A stretch of 64,000 bases of DNA from Sporosarcina sp. Te-1 (GCF_017498505.1 NZ_CP071798.1:2191501-2255500); one strand, 5' to 3'. Counted from the stretch's first letter, positions 34,984-45,111 are shown. Program-made: numbers and translations. The notes: generated by a model from the sequence alone, not told the origin.

Positions 34984-35855
34984 TTAAGCCATGAATTTTA
35001 TATACTTCTTATCTGAAAATATAATTAACTGATTTTCAAGATCCCTTCCAATGAGATAACTTAACATATGAATCATTGTTTTTGTTTGTCTAGGAGAAAC
35101 TTCAAAGCTATTGGTAGTTGAATCAAATTTTATCTCACCCTTAGATTCTACTTCCAGCTGCTGTAAAAATGTTGTGTCTTTCTTTAATTCATCTAGTAAA
35201 TCAGTATTTATCTTCGAAAAAAACCTTAAATAAGCCTTTGTTTGCACTTCATTTCGAAAAGCTTCGAAGTTTGAAATAAAACTTTTTTCTTGTACCTTCT
35301 TTAAAACTTCATCTCTTTTTTTTTCAAAAAATGAATCATAGTTTGCAACTGACTCAAAATTGGATGTATTCCTTATGGTCAGGTAAGCATCATCTATTTG
35401 ATAATAAAAATCAAACGTCGAATCTATTACCATCAATTTTTTATCAAATGAATCAAATAGTTCAGCCTCATAGTTATATTCAAATGCTAACTTAGTTTCT
35501 TTTAAAAATGCGTTATTCATATGTTTTCTAAAATAGAATTTTTCATTGTGAACTATAACATAAAAGCTTACTTGGAATGGCAAATCCTTTTCCTGAGAAT
35601 TATTTTCTATTACCACTTCATCATTATCAATCAATTCACCGGTTCTTAAAAAACTGTTAATAACATTAAAGGTAGTACTTTCACTTTCGACCTGATCAAT
35701 AGTAATTCTGCTTAGTTTGTCTTATATTCAATAACAGGATTATATTCAACAACCTCGTATTCAATATACTTTTCTTCGAACTTAGTAATTTCTTCGATAA
35801 TCACTTCAATCTTTTTATTTATCCTTCCTTGAACATTAAAAAGAATTATATTCAT
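34984..35855 (-). pseudogene. KwaB-like DUF4868 protein, split by a frameshift
   Basis: ATG 35855 after GGGAGG opens MNIILFNVQGRINKKIEVII and runs to a stop at 35712-35714. One frame over, the same protein continues DKLSRITIDQVESESTTFN and then through an intact 216-codon frame to 34984. That frame contains the DUF4868 hallmarks: VSFYVIVHNEKFYFRKHM, VIDSTFDFYYQIDDAYLTI, SNFESVANYDSFFEKK and FISNFEAFRNEV. Restoring one base near 35714-35721 gives about 290 residues, close to KwaB (about 315). No slippery heptamer is present, so programmed frameshifting is unlikely. The gene is damaged, or there is a sequencing error. Confidence 0.6.
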
Positions 35856-35986
35856 TTATATTCCTCCCTAGTAACTGCCAAGAGACTACTTAATATTCTT
35901 TTCACCTTCCAAGTAGTACCTCCTTCATCCTTAAAGGTGAAATGTAACTATAGTGTGTATTTGTGATCTCGACACATTTAGTGAAA

Positions 35987-36034
35987 GGTACCAGGTTCTA
36001 TACACAATTTAAAATCCAATGGAGAATCTGGCAC
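35987..36034. repeat. Hairpin of the CCAGGTTCT family
   Basis: Arms CCAGGTTCT and AGAATCTGG (one mismatch), preceded by GGTA. Related to the hairpins at 21625 and 23279; probably a mobile or terminator-like intergenic repeat. Confidence 0.5.
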
Positions 36035-36043
36035 TTGAAATAA

Positions 36044-36341
36044 TTAATACTTCTCATACCGCAGCATTTCATCTATCAACCCAGAAACTTCCTCAACCTT
36101 CCCTGCACTTCCACCTTTTCTTCTATGCAGCTCAATATAATGATAGTGATATTCGGTTATGTCTTTGTTGCGGGCAGCATAAATATATTCTTTTGAAGCA
36201 TACACAATATTGCCCTGCCTTTTTAAACTGCTTTACATTCTCATCGACAACAGTAATCATATCAAATTCGTGTGACAGTAATTCTTCAATTAACTCATCT
36301 GTTTCTAGATAATTGCCCCAAATGATATATGCTCTGTGCAT
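36044..36341 (-). pseudogene. Small frameshifted gene of unknown family
   Basis: ATG 36341 follows GGAGTTATATAT and opens MHRAYIIWGNYLETDELIEE, continuing LLSHEFDMITVVDENVKQFK to a stop near 36132. One frame over the sequence continues IELHRRKGGSAGKVEEVSGL, ending LRYEKY at 36044. The span is one base off a whole number of codons. It would encode about 98 residues. No family was recognised. It lies directly downstream of hsdR. Confidence 0.5.
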
Positions 36342-36391
36342 ATATATAACTCCTCTGAATTCTGTGGATGACTGGTACTTGGAAATTAATC

Positions 36392-39300
36392 TCACATTTT
36401 AAACTTACCCTTAATTTGCGGTACAACTTTCGTAAGATACGGTGTCAATGCAAAGTTATGCATGAGTTGATTACTTCCTTGCTTCTTTGTGGCTGAATCA
36501 AAATCCAGACTACCAATTAGGTCATCAATGAACGGAATCTCTTCTGGTGAATTAATCGAATATGCGTCAACAGACCTTTCAAGAACTTTGCCATTAATCC
36601 CCCACTCATTTGCAACTTTATAAATAAGTGCTTGTTTCTTACTATTTTTCCAATCTTCAAAAGCACGATCAAAATGAATGTCACTTGAAATATTTCCAGG
36701 TTCTAATTCTTCTACAACAAATTCTTTAAGAAGTTCTGCTTGTTCATGTTCACCAAGGTTACTTAATTCTGTTATTTGTTGATATATGATGCGCAATGTT
36801 TCAGTGTCAACAGTTTGTCTACCGTTATTTGAAGTTGTTTTAGACCCGATTAAGTTTAGGATATGGTTTGCATCAATGACTTGGGTACCTGCAAGTTTTG
36901 TTTTCCCTAAAAGTGTAGGAGGTGCAGGAACCGGCGTGTCATCGCCTTCTTCAAAAACCAGGTTACGGTAAGCACCGATATAGTGGAACCATGTACGTTC
37001 ATCCATCCCAAATGCTTCATTATCCCATGCATACTCATAGTATTGTTCAACCAGGTTGAATTGTTCTGCTGCTGCTTTATAAGCCAGTAAGAACATTTTC
37101 TTCTCTTCTTCTAAGGGTTCAATCGATTGCCAGCTCGTCGGATCTGGTAAAGTGTTTCTCATCTCTATAAGAGTCAACTTGAATTTTTCTACTGCAGTTG
37201 CATAAGGCTCAACAATGGCTTTGCTGCTTGTTCCGCCACTGCCATAGAGTCTAAGCGCTACATTGACCATTTCTTCAGTGATCTTCGGGTATTGAAAATT
37301 AATAATCGTTCCAAATTCTTTATTTGCCCCATAGACACGATTTGTCCTTGAATACGCTTGAATTAATCCTTGTAATTCCAATGTTCGATCAACATAGAGT
37401 GTATTCAGAAGCTTTGAGTCATAGCCTGTTAATAACTGATCGGCCACGATTACAAGATCAATATTTTTAGGGTTGCGTCCACTGCCGCCTCTCGTTGCAC
37501 GTTCAACGACATCTTCAAAATAGGCTTCTTCACCGCGCTTTTTATCACCTGCAACAAATTCAATCCCAGTAAACTCCCCATATGACTTAAACATATTTTT
37601 AATGATGATCGGATCTACACGTTCTGTCTCCTCTTCACTGCCAAAACTAAAAGTCATCGCAATATTTAACTGGATATCTTTTTCTTCCATCTGCTTTTTA
37701 AATTCTTCAAAATACGCAAGAACACGCTTTTTATAAGCGACCGTTAAGATTGCATTAAATTTCCGATTTTGGGACTGTGCATCCCATTGTGTTAATATTT
37801 CTTCTACTACTCTCGGGATATGCGTTTCATCGTAATATACTAAAAGACCCGCTTTTTTAGCAGCTTTTTCAACTTCAAGATCCGTCATTTCTTGCACAGA
37901 TCGCTCTATCTCTCGGACTTCGGTTTCTGGATTCTGATTCTTTAGCAATTCAATCAACTTGTCTCTTAAGTCTTCATAGCTCTTAAATTCACCAGTATTA
38001 ATGTAATCAACATGGAAGCCTAATACGTTTTTATCTGCGATCGCTTCCTCAATCGTATATTGGTGAATGAGCGGACCAAACAGTTTTTCGGTTGTATTTA
38101 TTATTTCGCTTTTTTCATTTATTTTCCCTTTGACTTGGTTTTCATCAAACAAAGGCGTTCCTGTATATCCAAAGAACAAACTGTGCAGTCTGAAATATTG
38201 CTTAATCGTCCCCATCATTTGTCCCATCGTCGTCCGATGCGCTTCATCAATAATAAAGACAATACGCTTATCAGCGAGTCGTGTATCATTCGCTTCAATT
38301 AAATCTTTCACTAAATTACTTAATTTGTACGTCGTCGTTACTACAATTCCATTGTTCGGTGAATGCATGAGTTTGCGAAGCTCATATGTATGCTTCGTAT
38401 CATCTACTGAGACGGATTCATATGCTGCATATGCCTTAAAGTTCTCACTTGTTCGACTGTCTAACTCCTTACGATCGACGAGAAAGACCACTTTATCAAA
38501 ACCAGCACGGGTGGATAAAAAGAGTGCGGTTTTAAAACTCGTAATCGTTTTGCCCGACCCTGTCGTATGCCAGACAAAACCGCCATGGGGGATACGATCC
38601 TCATTATCCCAACCAAAAGCCGCCCCTTCAACTGCTTGCAAGGCATGAACTTGGTACGAACGCATGAGCATATGTCTACGATTTTCTTCTTCTCTCGCTT
38701 CGTCAATAACTAAATAATCCCCGACCATTTGATGCGCCATTGGAATCATTAAAAACTGACTAATGACTTCTTCCCAGTGATTCACCGGAACATTATTTTG
38801 ATCGGCCCAATGGAACACAAAGCTTGGATTAAAATCATGTACCGTTTTTGGTGTAGCAAAATATCGCGTCGCCACTTCAGATGTAATGACCATCATTTGT
38901 GAGAACGCCATAAAGTTCAGTGTATACTCCCCGTCTTGGTAATAGCGTTTGAACTGGGTGAAGGCTTCATCAAGTGTTTTATCTGCACGTTTTTGTTCGA
39001 TATTAATGAGCGGTAACCCATTAATCAGCAAAACGAGGTCAAAGCGATTGCCATTCGGTGTCACAACTTCTCTTGCAATCTTATAACTTGAATCCCCACC
39101 GCGAACTTCCGCTTTCTTAAAAATGGTTAACGTAATTTGTTCCCTTGTCACACGAGGATCAGGATCCCGGTAAATGCCGTCAATCTTTCCTTTAGACCCT
39201 TCCATCGCTAACAACTTCGCTGCTTCAAAGCTATTGGCAATCTGATTCACTTGTGCCATCACTTGGTTAAATTCATTATCAGTTAACGGCACACTCTCCA

Positions 39301-39478
39301 GTTGATCGACGTTTATCCGATTCAATTCACTGCGCCAATATTTGATTAAATCATTTGTCGTCACTTTACGCTTCGTGCCATCAAGTTCATCAGGAGCGTC
39401 CCATTTATACCGTTGCAGCTTTTTAACAAAACGATCTTGAAAAGCTGCCTCTGATACACTCTTAGGTGCATTACTCAT
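36392..39478 (-). CDS. hsdR: Type I restriction enzyme, R subunit (endonuclease/translocase)
   Basis: A 1028-residue HsdR. The N-terminal nuclease core is at about 146-163 (RFDLVLLINGLPLINIEQKR, with Asp147, Glu161 and Lys163). The superfamily 2 translocase follows: WHTTGSGKT (Walker A), VVFLVDRKELD, VFIIDEAHR (DEAH box), FFGYTGTPL (motif III) and YSRTNRV (motif VI). The length and order match active type I enzymes that translocate and cut unmodified DNA. ATG 39478 follows AAGGGGGGA; it begins 13 bases after the hsdS stop. All motifs are intact. Confidence 0.95.
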   Translation of the reverse strand: MSNAPKSVSEAAFQDRFVKKLQRYKWDAPDELDGTKRKVTTNDLIKYWRSELNRINVDQLESVPLTDNEFNQVMAQVNQIANSFEAAKLLAMEGSKGKIDGIYRDPDPRVTREQITLTIFKKAEVRGGDSSYKIAREVVTPNGNRFDLVLLINGLPLINIEQKRADKTLDEAFTQFKRYYQDGEYTLNFMAFSQMMVITSEVATRYFATPKTVHDFNPSFVFHWADQNNVPVNHWEEVISQFLMIPMAHQMVGDYLVIDEAREEENRRHMLMRSYQVHALQAVEGAAFGWDNEDRIPHGGFVWHTTGSGKTITSFKTALFLSTRAGFDKVVFLVDRKELDSRTSENFKAYAAYESVSVDDTKHTYELRKLMHSPNNGIVVTTTYKLSNLVKDLIEANDTRLADKRIVFIIDEAHRTTMGQMMGTIKQYFRLHSLFFGYTGTPLFDENQVKGKINEKSEIINTTEKLFGPLIHQYTIEEAIADKNVLGFHVDYINTGEFKSYEDLRDKLIELLKNQNPETEVREIERSVQEMTDLEVEKAAKKAGLLVYYDETHIPRVVEEILTQWDAQSQNRKFNAILTVAYKKRVLAYFEEFKKQMEEKDIQLNIAMTFSFGSEEETERVDPIIIKNMFKSYGEFTGIEFVAGDKKRGEEAYFEDVVERATRGGSGRNPKNIDLVIVADQLLTGYDSKLLNTLYVDRTLELQGLIQAYSRTNRVYGANKEFGTIINFQYPKITEEMVNVALRLYGSGGTSSKAIVEPYATAVEKFKLTLIEMRNTLPDPTSWQSIEPLEEEKKMFLLAYKAAAEQFNLVEQYYEYAWDNEAFGMDERTWFHYIGAYRNLVFEEGDDTPVPAPPTLLGKTKLAGTQVIDANHILNLIGSKTTSNNGRQTVDTETLRIIYQQITELSNLGEHEQAELLKEFVVEELEPGNISSDIHFDRAFEDWKNSKKQALIYKVANEWGINGKVLERSVDAYSINSPEEIPFIDDLIGSLDFDSATKKQGSNQLMHNFALTPYLTKVVPQIKGKFKM

Positions 39479-39491
39479 GCATAATCCCCCC

Positions 39492-40763
39492 TTACACAAA
39501 CATTTCTTGTAAATAGGCTTGTTTCATTGCTTTTAGTTTGTCTAGCTTTTGTTGTTGGTTAATAATAGAGTCGTCTAGTTTTTCAAAAAACCTTCCGATT
39601 GCTTTCTGCTCTTCATCTTGAGGTATACCAATATTAATCTCCATCACTTTTCCTTTTGAGATATTATATCTTGAAATACCTTGTGCTAAAATTTCTATTT
39701 GCCTTCTTACTTCATTTGATCGTAATAAATAAGCCAAAAATAAATTATTTATACTTACTGTAGGTCTTAATCCAAAACAAAAGCTATTTAAATACACGTT
39801 AGGTTTATTATCCAACCATACAGAAGACATCCCTACTTCATGTGGTGTTTCTGATGAAGTGGTAAATAAAACATCGCCATATTTGAGTTCTTTTTGCTTA
39901 TTATCTAATACAACTTTTTCAGTTAACATACAATTTGATATTTCATTTTTAAAGACATTCATATACGGTACGTATTCCGCATCCCCGTGTCCAAAATCTT
40001 TTTTTGTCTTGCCTGATAAACCAGAGAATGTATAGCCCAATTCACCTAACTTTAGTTCTTTCCATTCCCTCGTAAATCCTGCAAACCTTCTTTTCGGTAC
40101 TCGCTCTCCTTCAGCAGGGAACATCTCAGCAAGGTAAGCAGATTTCAAAGCTTTTGTTTTTTCTAAATTGCGTTGATGAAGGGTAATGAGGTTGTCTAAT
40201 TTTTGAAAATAACTGACTAACTTACCTTGCTCTTCAATACTTGGAATTGGAAATACAAGTTGTTTTACAACACTTGAGCTAAGTCCGCTCATAATACTTC
40301 CAACAGACAATTTATTAATCTGTTTACGAATTAACAAAGAATCCCTGAGTAAAAACATGATGTACTCTGGAATAATCTTTTTGTTAAATTGTAAACGAAG
40401 TAAATGAGAGTTCATTATTCCTCTTTCCGCTGTATCTGGGAATACAGCACACGCTCCAACAGTACCCATCATGCTAATTACAAGATCACCTGGAAACAAT
40501 TCACAACTTTGTAGTTCTCGATATTTTGCTTCTGTAATATAATAATTTCCTACATTAAAATCCCTTAAAAAAATGTTCTCTTGTGCGTAAACTTTCACTC
40601 CACTATCAACAAAATACTCTTTTTTCAGGGCACTACCAAATGGTCCAATTTTAATAGATCCAGGGGTGCCTCTTAGCATTTCTATAACCTCACGCTGTTC
40701 CCAAGCATCGGCATTTTGAAATTCTTCAAACCTTCTTCTTGGCACTAACTTCTTCTCATTCAA
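39492..40763 (-). CDS. hsdS: Type I restriction enzyme, S (specificity) subunit
   Basis: A 423-residue HsdS with the classic two-half layout. Each half starts similarly (VPRRRFEEF near residue 7 and VPKRRFAGF near 217), carries a target-recognition domain, and ends in a conserved helix (YFQKLDNLITLHQRNLEKTK and FFEKLDDSIINQQQKLDKLK) followed by an EMF motif. It directs both methylation and cleavage to a bipartite recognition sequence that cannot be read from sequence. Its start overlaps the hsdM stop by four bases (ATGA), so the two subunits are coupled. Confidence 0.95.
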   Translation of the reverse strand: MNEKKLVPRRRFEEFQNADAWEQREVIEMLRGTPGSIKIGPFGSALKKEYFVDSGVKVYAQENIFLRDFNVGNYYITEAKYRELQSCELFPGDLVISMMGTVGACAVFPDTAERGIMNSHLLRLQFNKKIIPEYIMFLLRDSLLIRKQINKLSVGSIMSGLSSSVVKQLVFPIPSIEEQGKLVSYFQKLDNLITLHQRNLEKTKALKSAYLAEMFPAEGERVPKRRFAGFTREWKELKLGELGYTFSGLSGKTKKDFGHGDAEYVPYMNVFKNEISNCMLTEKVVLDNKQKELKYGDVLFTTSSETPHEVGMSSVWLDNKPNVYLNSFCFGLRPTVSINNLFLAYLLRSNEVRRQIEILAQGISRYNISKGKVMEINIGIPQDEEQKAIGRFFEKLDDSIINQQQKLDKLKAMKQAYLQEMFV

Positions 40764-43327
40764 AACTCACTCACCACCAATTGCTGCATCATGTCTTCCA
40801 ATTCCTGCTCTAACTGCTTACTTTCTTGTTCCAATGTCGAAAGCGTTTCAGAATATCTGTTTTGTAATTGTTCAAGTACTGCCAATTCTTCTGTTAAAGG
40901 GCTTTCAATTAACTGCATACCTTTAGAAACTAATGAACCGAACCATTTTTCGTGCATCAGATGGTCAATTTCTTCATTCGTTAACGTTTCAATACGGGCT
41001 TCTGTTGCTTCTTTTAACTCTTGATGTAATTTCTTCACTTCACGATTAAGTGTTGTTTTTTCATTTAATAAATCTTCTACCTTTTTCAATAAAGTGTAAT
41101 CTGTACTGCCTTTTTCTGCTTCTTTTATTAGTGATCGTATCGCACCAATCATAAAGGCATCTTCTTTATCGTTCAGTGCTTCAATTAACGCGGCTTCTTC
41201 ATCACTTTCTTCTATTTTTGCAGCTTCGACTAATTCAGTCAGTTCTGCTTCAACTTCTGGAAGTCTTGCTTCTTTCTCTTCTATTGCTTTGACATCTTCA
41301 GCAAATATGTGGTTCATAATTAATTCATTCGGTACGATACTGCCAATCCAACCGTCTTGTTCTTCTCTTTTGGTTTTGCCAGAACCTTTTGTAACCATTA
41401 ATGGCACACGTGTACGTCCTGCTGTGTAGAAGTCTGACGAAGCAATAATCTCTGTGTCTTCTGTCAGCATGTCTTTCCATAATTCCACAATGATCTGATA
41501 GCCATCGTATTCATCGATGTGATTGAACCCTAATAAAAGTTCTTTAATGTCAGTCAGCATTGCATCACGGATTTCAGGGATATTGTTCACGCCATCGACA
41601 TTTTTCAATAATGCCCAGTATTTATCCATATACGCCCTTAATTGCTGTTCGACTGTGTTTGATTTTTGAATGACATGGTCATCGGTCAAAACTTTCTTTG
41701 TTAATTCCTCAATGGATACTGTCAATTCAACGTAACCACTACGCAATTCTTTCATTGATTGCTCGATAATTGTTGGGACAGTTTCCTGTAGCACTTTTAA
41801 TTCTGCAATATTTTCATACGGAATCCCGCCGTATAAATGTGCATCCACGTCTTGGGGAATTTCTTCATCAATTGATTCAATATAGCGCGGAATATTTAAG
41901 TTGTATTCATTTTCAATTATTTCATCTCTTGATGCTAAATGACTATAGCCTGCTTCTTCACTACGCATCGCGTATGTATCTACAATTTTCGCAATGTCTT
42001 TTTCTTGTAAAACGTTTTGTTTCCCTTCTTTTATAAATGTTTTAGAGGCATCAATCATGAGTACAGGATCTCCTAGCGGTCGATTCTTCTTCAAGATTAA
42101 TACCGTGACTGGAATACCTGTGTTTGTGAATAATTTGTCAGGAAGTCCGATAATCGTATCGATGTAATTCTTTTCTAATAAACGTTTACGAATTTCACCC
42201 TCTGCACCGCCCCTAAATAACACACCATGCGGTAATACAATGGCCATCGTTCCTTGTTGGCCTAAGTGGAACAAACCGTGTAAAAGAAACGCATAGTCTC
42301 CTTTGGAATCAGGGGGTAATACGCCTGCGATTTCAAATCGTGGATCACTCACTTTTAAATTTGAACGGTTCCATTTCTTCACTGAATACGGTGGATTCAT
42401 GACGACCACGTCAAATTGAACACCTTCATTTGGACGCTGTGGATCTTCTGGCCAGTCTTCAGCAAGTGTATCCCCATTATTAATGGTCATTTTCTCGGGA
42501 CGCACACCATGAAGGAGCAGGTTCATTCTCGTTAAGTTATACGTCGCTGTATTCTTTTCTTGACCGTAGTACGCTAAACTTTTCCTCTCGTCTTCTGATA
42601 AGTATTTACTTACAGTTAAAAGAAGCGAACCTGAACCAACAGTCGGGTCATAAATCGAGCGAATCAATTTCGTTTTCGCAACAATTTGTGCCATAACTTC
42701 ACTTACTTGTGATGGCGTATAGAACTCCCCTGCTTTCTTGCCGGATTCCATTGCAAACTGTCCAATTAAGTATTCATACGCATCGCCTAATACGTCTCCT
42801 TTTTGCAAAGCAACCATATTAAGATCTGCAAAAAGTAAAACGAGCTCTTTAATATTTTTATTCCGCTCATTTAAATTGCTGCCTAATGCAGTGTCTGTCA
42901 GATCGAGTGTGGAACTTGCGAATAATCCTTTAAAATCATCTGAGTCGCCTTTCACTGCAATCGTCCGTTCAAAATGGTTCAAGCTATCCGTTACTTTTTG
43001 GACCGCGAAATTACCAGACCGGATATCGCTAATCCATGTTTGGTATAAGTGTTGCGGTAATACGTAGTACCCAAGAACGTCAGAAATCATCTTCACAAGC
43101 TGTTCTGGGTATTGTGCATAGTTCTCATGATAAGCCTGAATCACTTCTGCTTCGCTATTTTGCTTCATTCCGCTGGCTATTCTAAACGTGTCAATTGTTT
43201 TATCACTTAAAAATTTGTAGAACATGAGTCCCAGCATATAATCTTTGTATCGACTGGCATCCATTGATCCTCGTAATTCATTGGCCCCGTCCCATAATCT
43301 TCTTTTGATTTCATCTGAAGTAATCAT
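40760..43327 (-). CDS. hsdM: Type I restriction enzyme, M (DNA methyltransferase) subunit
   Basis: An 855-residue HsdM, adenine-N6 methyltransferase. Motifs: GEFYTPSQVSEVMAQIV before motif I, YDPTVGSGSLLLTV (SAM-binding motif I) and VVMNPPYSVKKW (catalytic NPPY). The core usually takes about 500 residues. The last 250 form long charged helices (VEAELTELVEAAKIEESDEE, EEIDHLMHEKWFGSLVSKG) predicted as coiled coil, seen in a subset of Firmicute HsdM proteins. ATG 43327 follows AGAAGGAGA. It is first in the hsdM-S-R operon. A possible promoter lies at 43400-43427. Confidence 0.95.
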   Translation of the reverse strand: MITSDEIKRRLWDGANELRGSMDASRYKDYMLGLMFYKFLSDKTIDTFRIASGMKQNSEAEVIQAYHENYAQYPEQLVKMISDVLGYYVLPQHLYQTWISDIRSGNFAVQKVTDSLNHFERTIAVKGDSDDFKGLFASSTLDLTDTALGSNLNERNKNIKELVLLFADLNMVALQKGDVLGDAYEYLIGQFAMESGKKAGEFYTPSQVSEVMAQIVAKTKLIRSIYDPTVGSGSLLLTVSKYLSEDERKSLAYYGQEKNTATYNLTRMNLLLHGVRPEKMTINNGDTLAEDWPEDPQRPNEGVQFDVVVMNPPYSVKKWNRSNLKVSDPRFEIAGVLPPDSKGDYAFLLHGLFHLGQQGTMAIVLPHGVLFRGGAEGEIRKRLLEKNYIDTIIGLPDKLFTNTGIPVTVLILKKNRPLGDPVLMIDASKTFIKEGKQNVLQEKDIAKIVDTYAMRSEEAGYSHLASRDEIIENEYNLNIPRYIESIDEEIPQDVDAHLYGGIPYENIAELKVLQETVPTIIEQSMKELRSGYVELTVSIEELTKKVLTDDHVIQKSNTVEQQLRAYMDKYWALLKNVDGVNNIPEIRDAMLTDIKELLLGFNHIDEYDGYQIIVELWKDMLTEDTEIIASSDFYTAGRTRVPLMVTKGSGKTKREEQDGWIGSIVPNELIMNHIFAEDVKAIEEKEARLPEVEAELTELVEAAKIEESDEEAALIEALNDKEDAFMIGAIRSLIKEAEKGSTDYTLLKKVEDLLNEKTTLNREVKKLHQELKEATEARIETLTNEEIDHLMHEKWFGSLVSKGMQLIESPLTEELAVLEQLQNRYSETLSTLEQESKQLEQELEDMMQQLVVSEF

Positions 43328-43673
43328 TTTGTATTCTCCTTCTATCTAGTTTCATATTTTAGCTTTACTAGTATTTTTACTGAGTCTAGTTTTGAAATCA
43401 TTTTACGATTCTAATCATATACTTCAAGCCTATTATATCATGAATTAAAATATAGGCATTAAGGTATTCCTATAAAGAACATCTATGTTGTTAATTGTAA
43501 AATAGTGAAGACGGGCAGTGGACGAAATGCTTATGCAGCGTAGACGGGAAGTGCTTCTGACGGTTGCAGGAAGTTGAGCCGGATTTTGTTGCAGAGGATT
43601 TGAATGAGACTGTGGAATGGGTGTTGCGGCTTTGAAGAGAAGAAAAATAAAAACGCTCAGATTTGAATTGAAG
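43328..43673. other. Region between hsdM and the IS element
   Basis: It contains a possible minus-strand promoter for hsdM (TTGAAG, 16 bases, TAAAAT; 43400-43427). The remainder holds short coding-like scraps (for example EPDFVAEDLNETVEWVLRL ending near 43635) of an unidentified gene. No intact gene was seen. Confidence 0.4.
43400..43427 (-). promoter_or_regulatory. Possible sigma-A promoter for hsdMSR
   Basis: TTGAAG and TAAAAT separated by 16 bases on the minus strand, 73 bases before the hsdM start. Confidence 0.4.
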
Positions 43674-43721
43674 TGCACCCCAAAAGTTAGAGTCAAAAAC
43701 TAACTTTTGGGGTGTTTTCTT

Positions 43722-44291
43722 ATGGCTAAATATAGCGATGAGTTTAAGGTGATGATTGTCCGCGAGTATTTGGCTGGACGACTTGGCTACAATTCTCTGG
43801 CCAACAAACATGGTATGAAATCGACCGGACAGCTTAGAGCGTGGGTATCGGCGTATCAGAAATATGGTGTAGAAGGGATCATGAGAAAGAAGAATCATGA
43901 AGTTTATTCTGTTCAATTCAAGCTTGATGTACTAAGCTTTATGAAAAGGACAGGCGCTTCGCGGTCAGAAACGGCACTTCACTTCGGCCTGACAAATCCA
44001 CCACTAATTTCTTCATGGAAAAAGAAGTTCCTTGAAGGTGGTGCCGAAGCCCTGGACAACCTGAAAGGACGGCCAGCCATGTCGGACAAAGCGAAGAACG
44101 TTCAGAAGAATAAGAAGCCAACACAACAGGACGAAATGACACGTGAACAGGAATTGGAACAGGAAAATGAACTCCTCCGCTTGGAGGTGGAGTACCTAAA
44201 AAAGTTGCGAGCTTTTCAGATGGATCCGGACGGCTATCTCGAAAAGCACAAGCAGCGCTATCATTCGAACTCAAAGAAGAATTCCGACTGA
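43722..44291 (+). CDS. IS3-family transposase OrfA
   Basis: A 189-residue DNA-binding part of the transposase. It has two helix-turn-helix blocks (YSDEFKVMIVREYLAGRLGY and VYSVQFKLDVLSFMKRTGAS) and a C-terminal leucine-rich helix (REQELEQENELLRLEVEYLK) that dimerises the protein. The long two-HTH form is typical of the IS150 group. ATG at 43722 lies after the terminal palindrome. OrfB overlaps its end in the -1 frame, the usual way the OrfAB fusion is produced. Confidence 0.85.
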   Translation: MAKYSDEFKVMIVREYLAGRLGYNSLANKHGMKSTGQLRAWVSAYQKYGVEGIMRKKNHEVYSVQFKLDVLSFMKRTGASRSETALHFGLTNPPLISSWKKKFLEGGAEALDNLKGRPAMSDKAKNVQKNKKPTQQDEMTREQELEQENELLRLEVEYLKKLRAFQMDPDGYLEKHKQRYHSNSKKNSD

Positions 44292-45111
44292 AGGATGTAC
44301 TGCAGGTTGTCGGCATTCCGGAGTCTTCTTATCACTATCATATAAAACAAATGAAGTGTGAAAATCCTGACCAAGAGTTGGAGGAAACGATTCAATCCAT
44401 TTTTGATGAGCACAACAAAAATTATGGTTATCGCAGGATTCACCTAGAATTAAAGAACCGTGGCATCGTAGTCAATCATAAAAAGGTTCAGCGCCTTATG
44501 CGAAAGCTAGGATTAAAAGGAAATAAGTTCACCCGTAAATCTCGTCGTTATAGTTCGTACCAAGGGAATATCGGTACAGTGGCGAAAAACCGTATTCAGC
44601 GCCGCTTCAATACTCCCTTCCCATGTCAGAAACTGACCACGGATATTACAGAATTCAAGTGTTCGGATGGTCTAAAACTTTGCCAATGATGGATATGTAT
44701 AATGGTGAAATTCTTTCGTATGGCATCAGTATGCGTCCGACGCTTGACTTTGTGATGAAACCCTTGGAGGAAGTCCTCGACATCGTAAAGAACGCAAAAT
44801 ATCGGACTACTATCCACTCGGATCAGGGCTGGCACTATCAGCACGGAAGCTGGGTTGCGACCTTAAAAGAACATAAAGTGTTTCAGAGTATGTCTAGGAA
44901 GGGGAACTGTCTCGACAACGCTCCCATGGAGAATTTCTTTGGATTACTAAAGCAGGAGATGTATTATGGCGAACCGCTGCGGACATATGAGGAACTGGAA
45001 AGAGCTATCGAGGATTATATTCAATATTACAACAACAAACGGATCAAACAGAAATTGGCTGGCATGAGTCCGGTTCAATACCGTCTTCAAACCAACCAAC
45101 TAGCTGCTTAA
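44266..45111 (+). pseudogene. IS3-family transposase OrfB, frameshifted
   Basis: The catalytic DDE integrase-like part. The first segment reads EEFRLKDVLQVVGIPESSYH, then NKNYGYRRIHLELKNRG and the first Asp in LTTDITEFK, but runs to a stop at 44689. The rest, in another frame from about 44670, carries the second Asp (TIHSDQGWHYQ), the Glu (DNAPMENFFGLLK) and the tail YYNNKRIKQKLAGMSPVQYR. The break falls between the first Asp and the rest of the active site, so no single product has a complete DDE triad. Confidence 0.8.

Noticed and set aside
35705..35725. Programmed frameshift in the KwaB-like gene
   Set aside because: No slippery heptamer or downstream structure is visible; a simple indel is more likely.
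43491..43916. Minus ORF crossing the left IS end
   Set aside because: It spans the IS boundary and opposes orfA, so it is not a natural gene.
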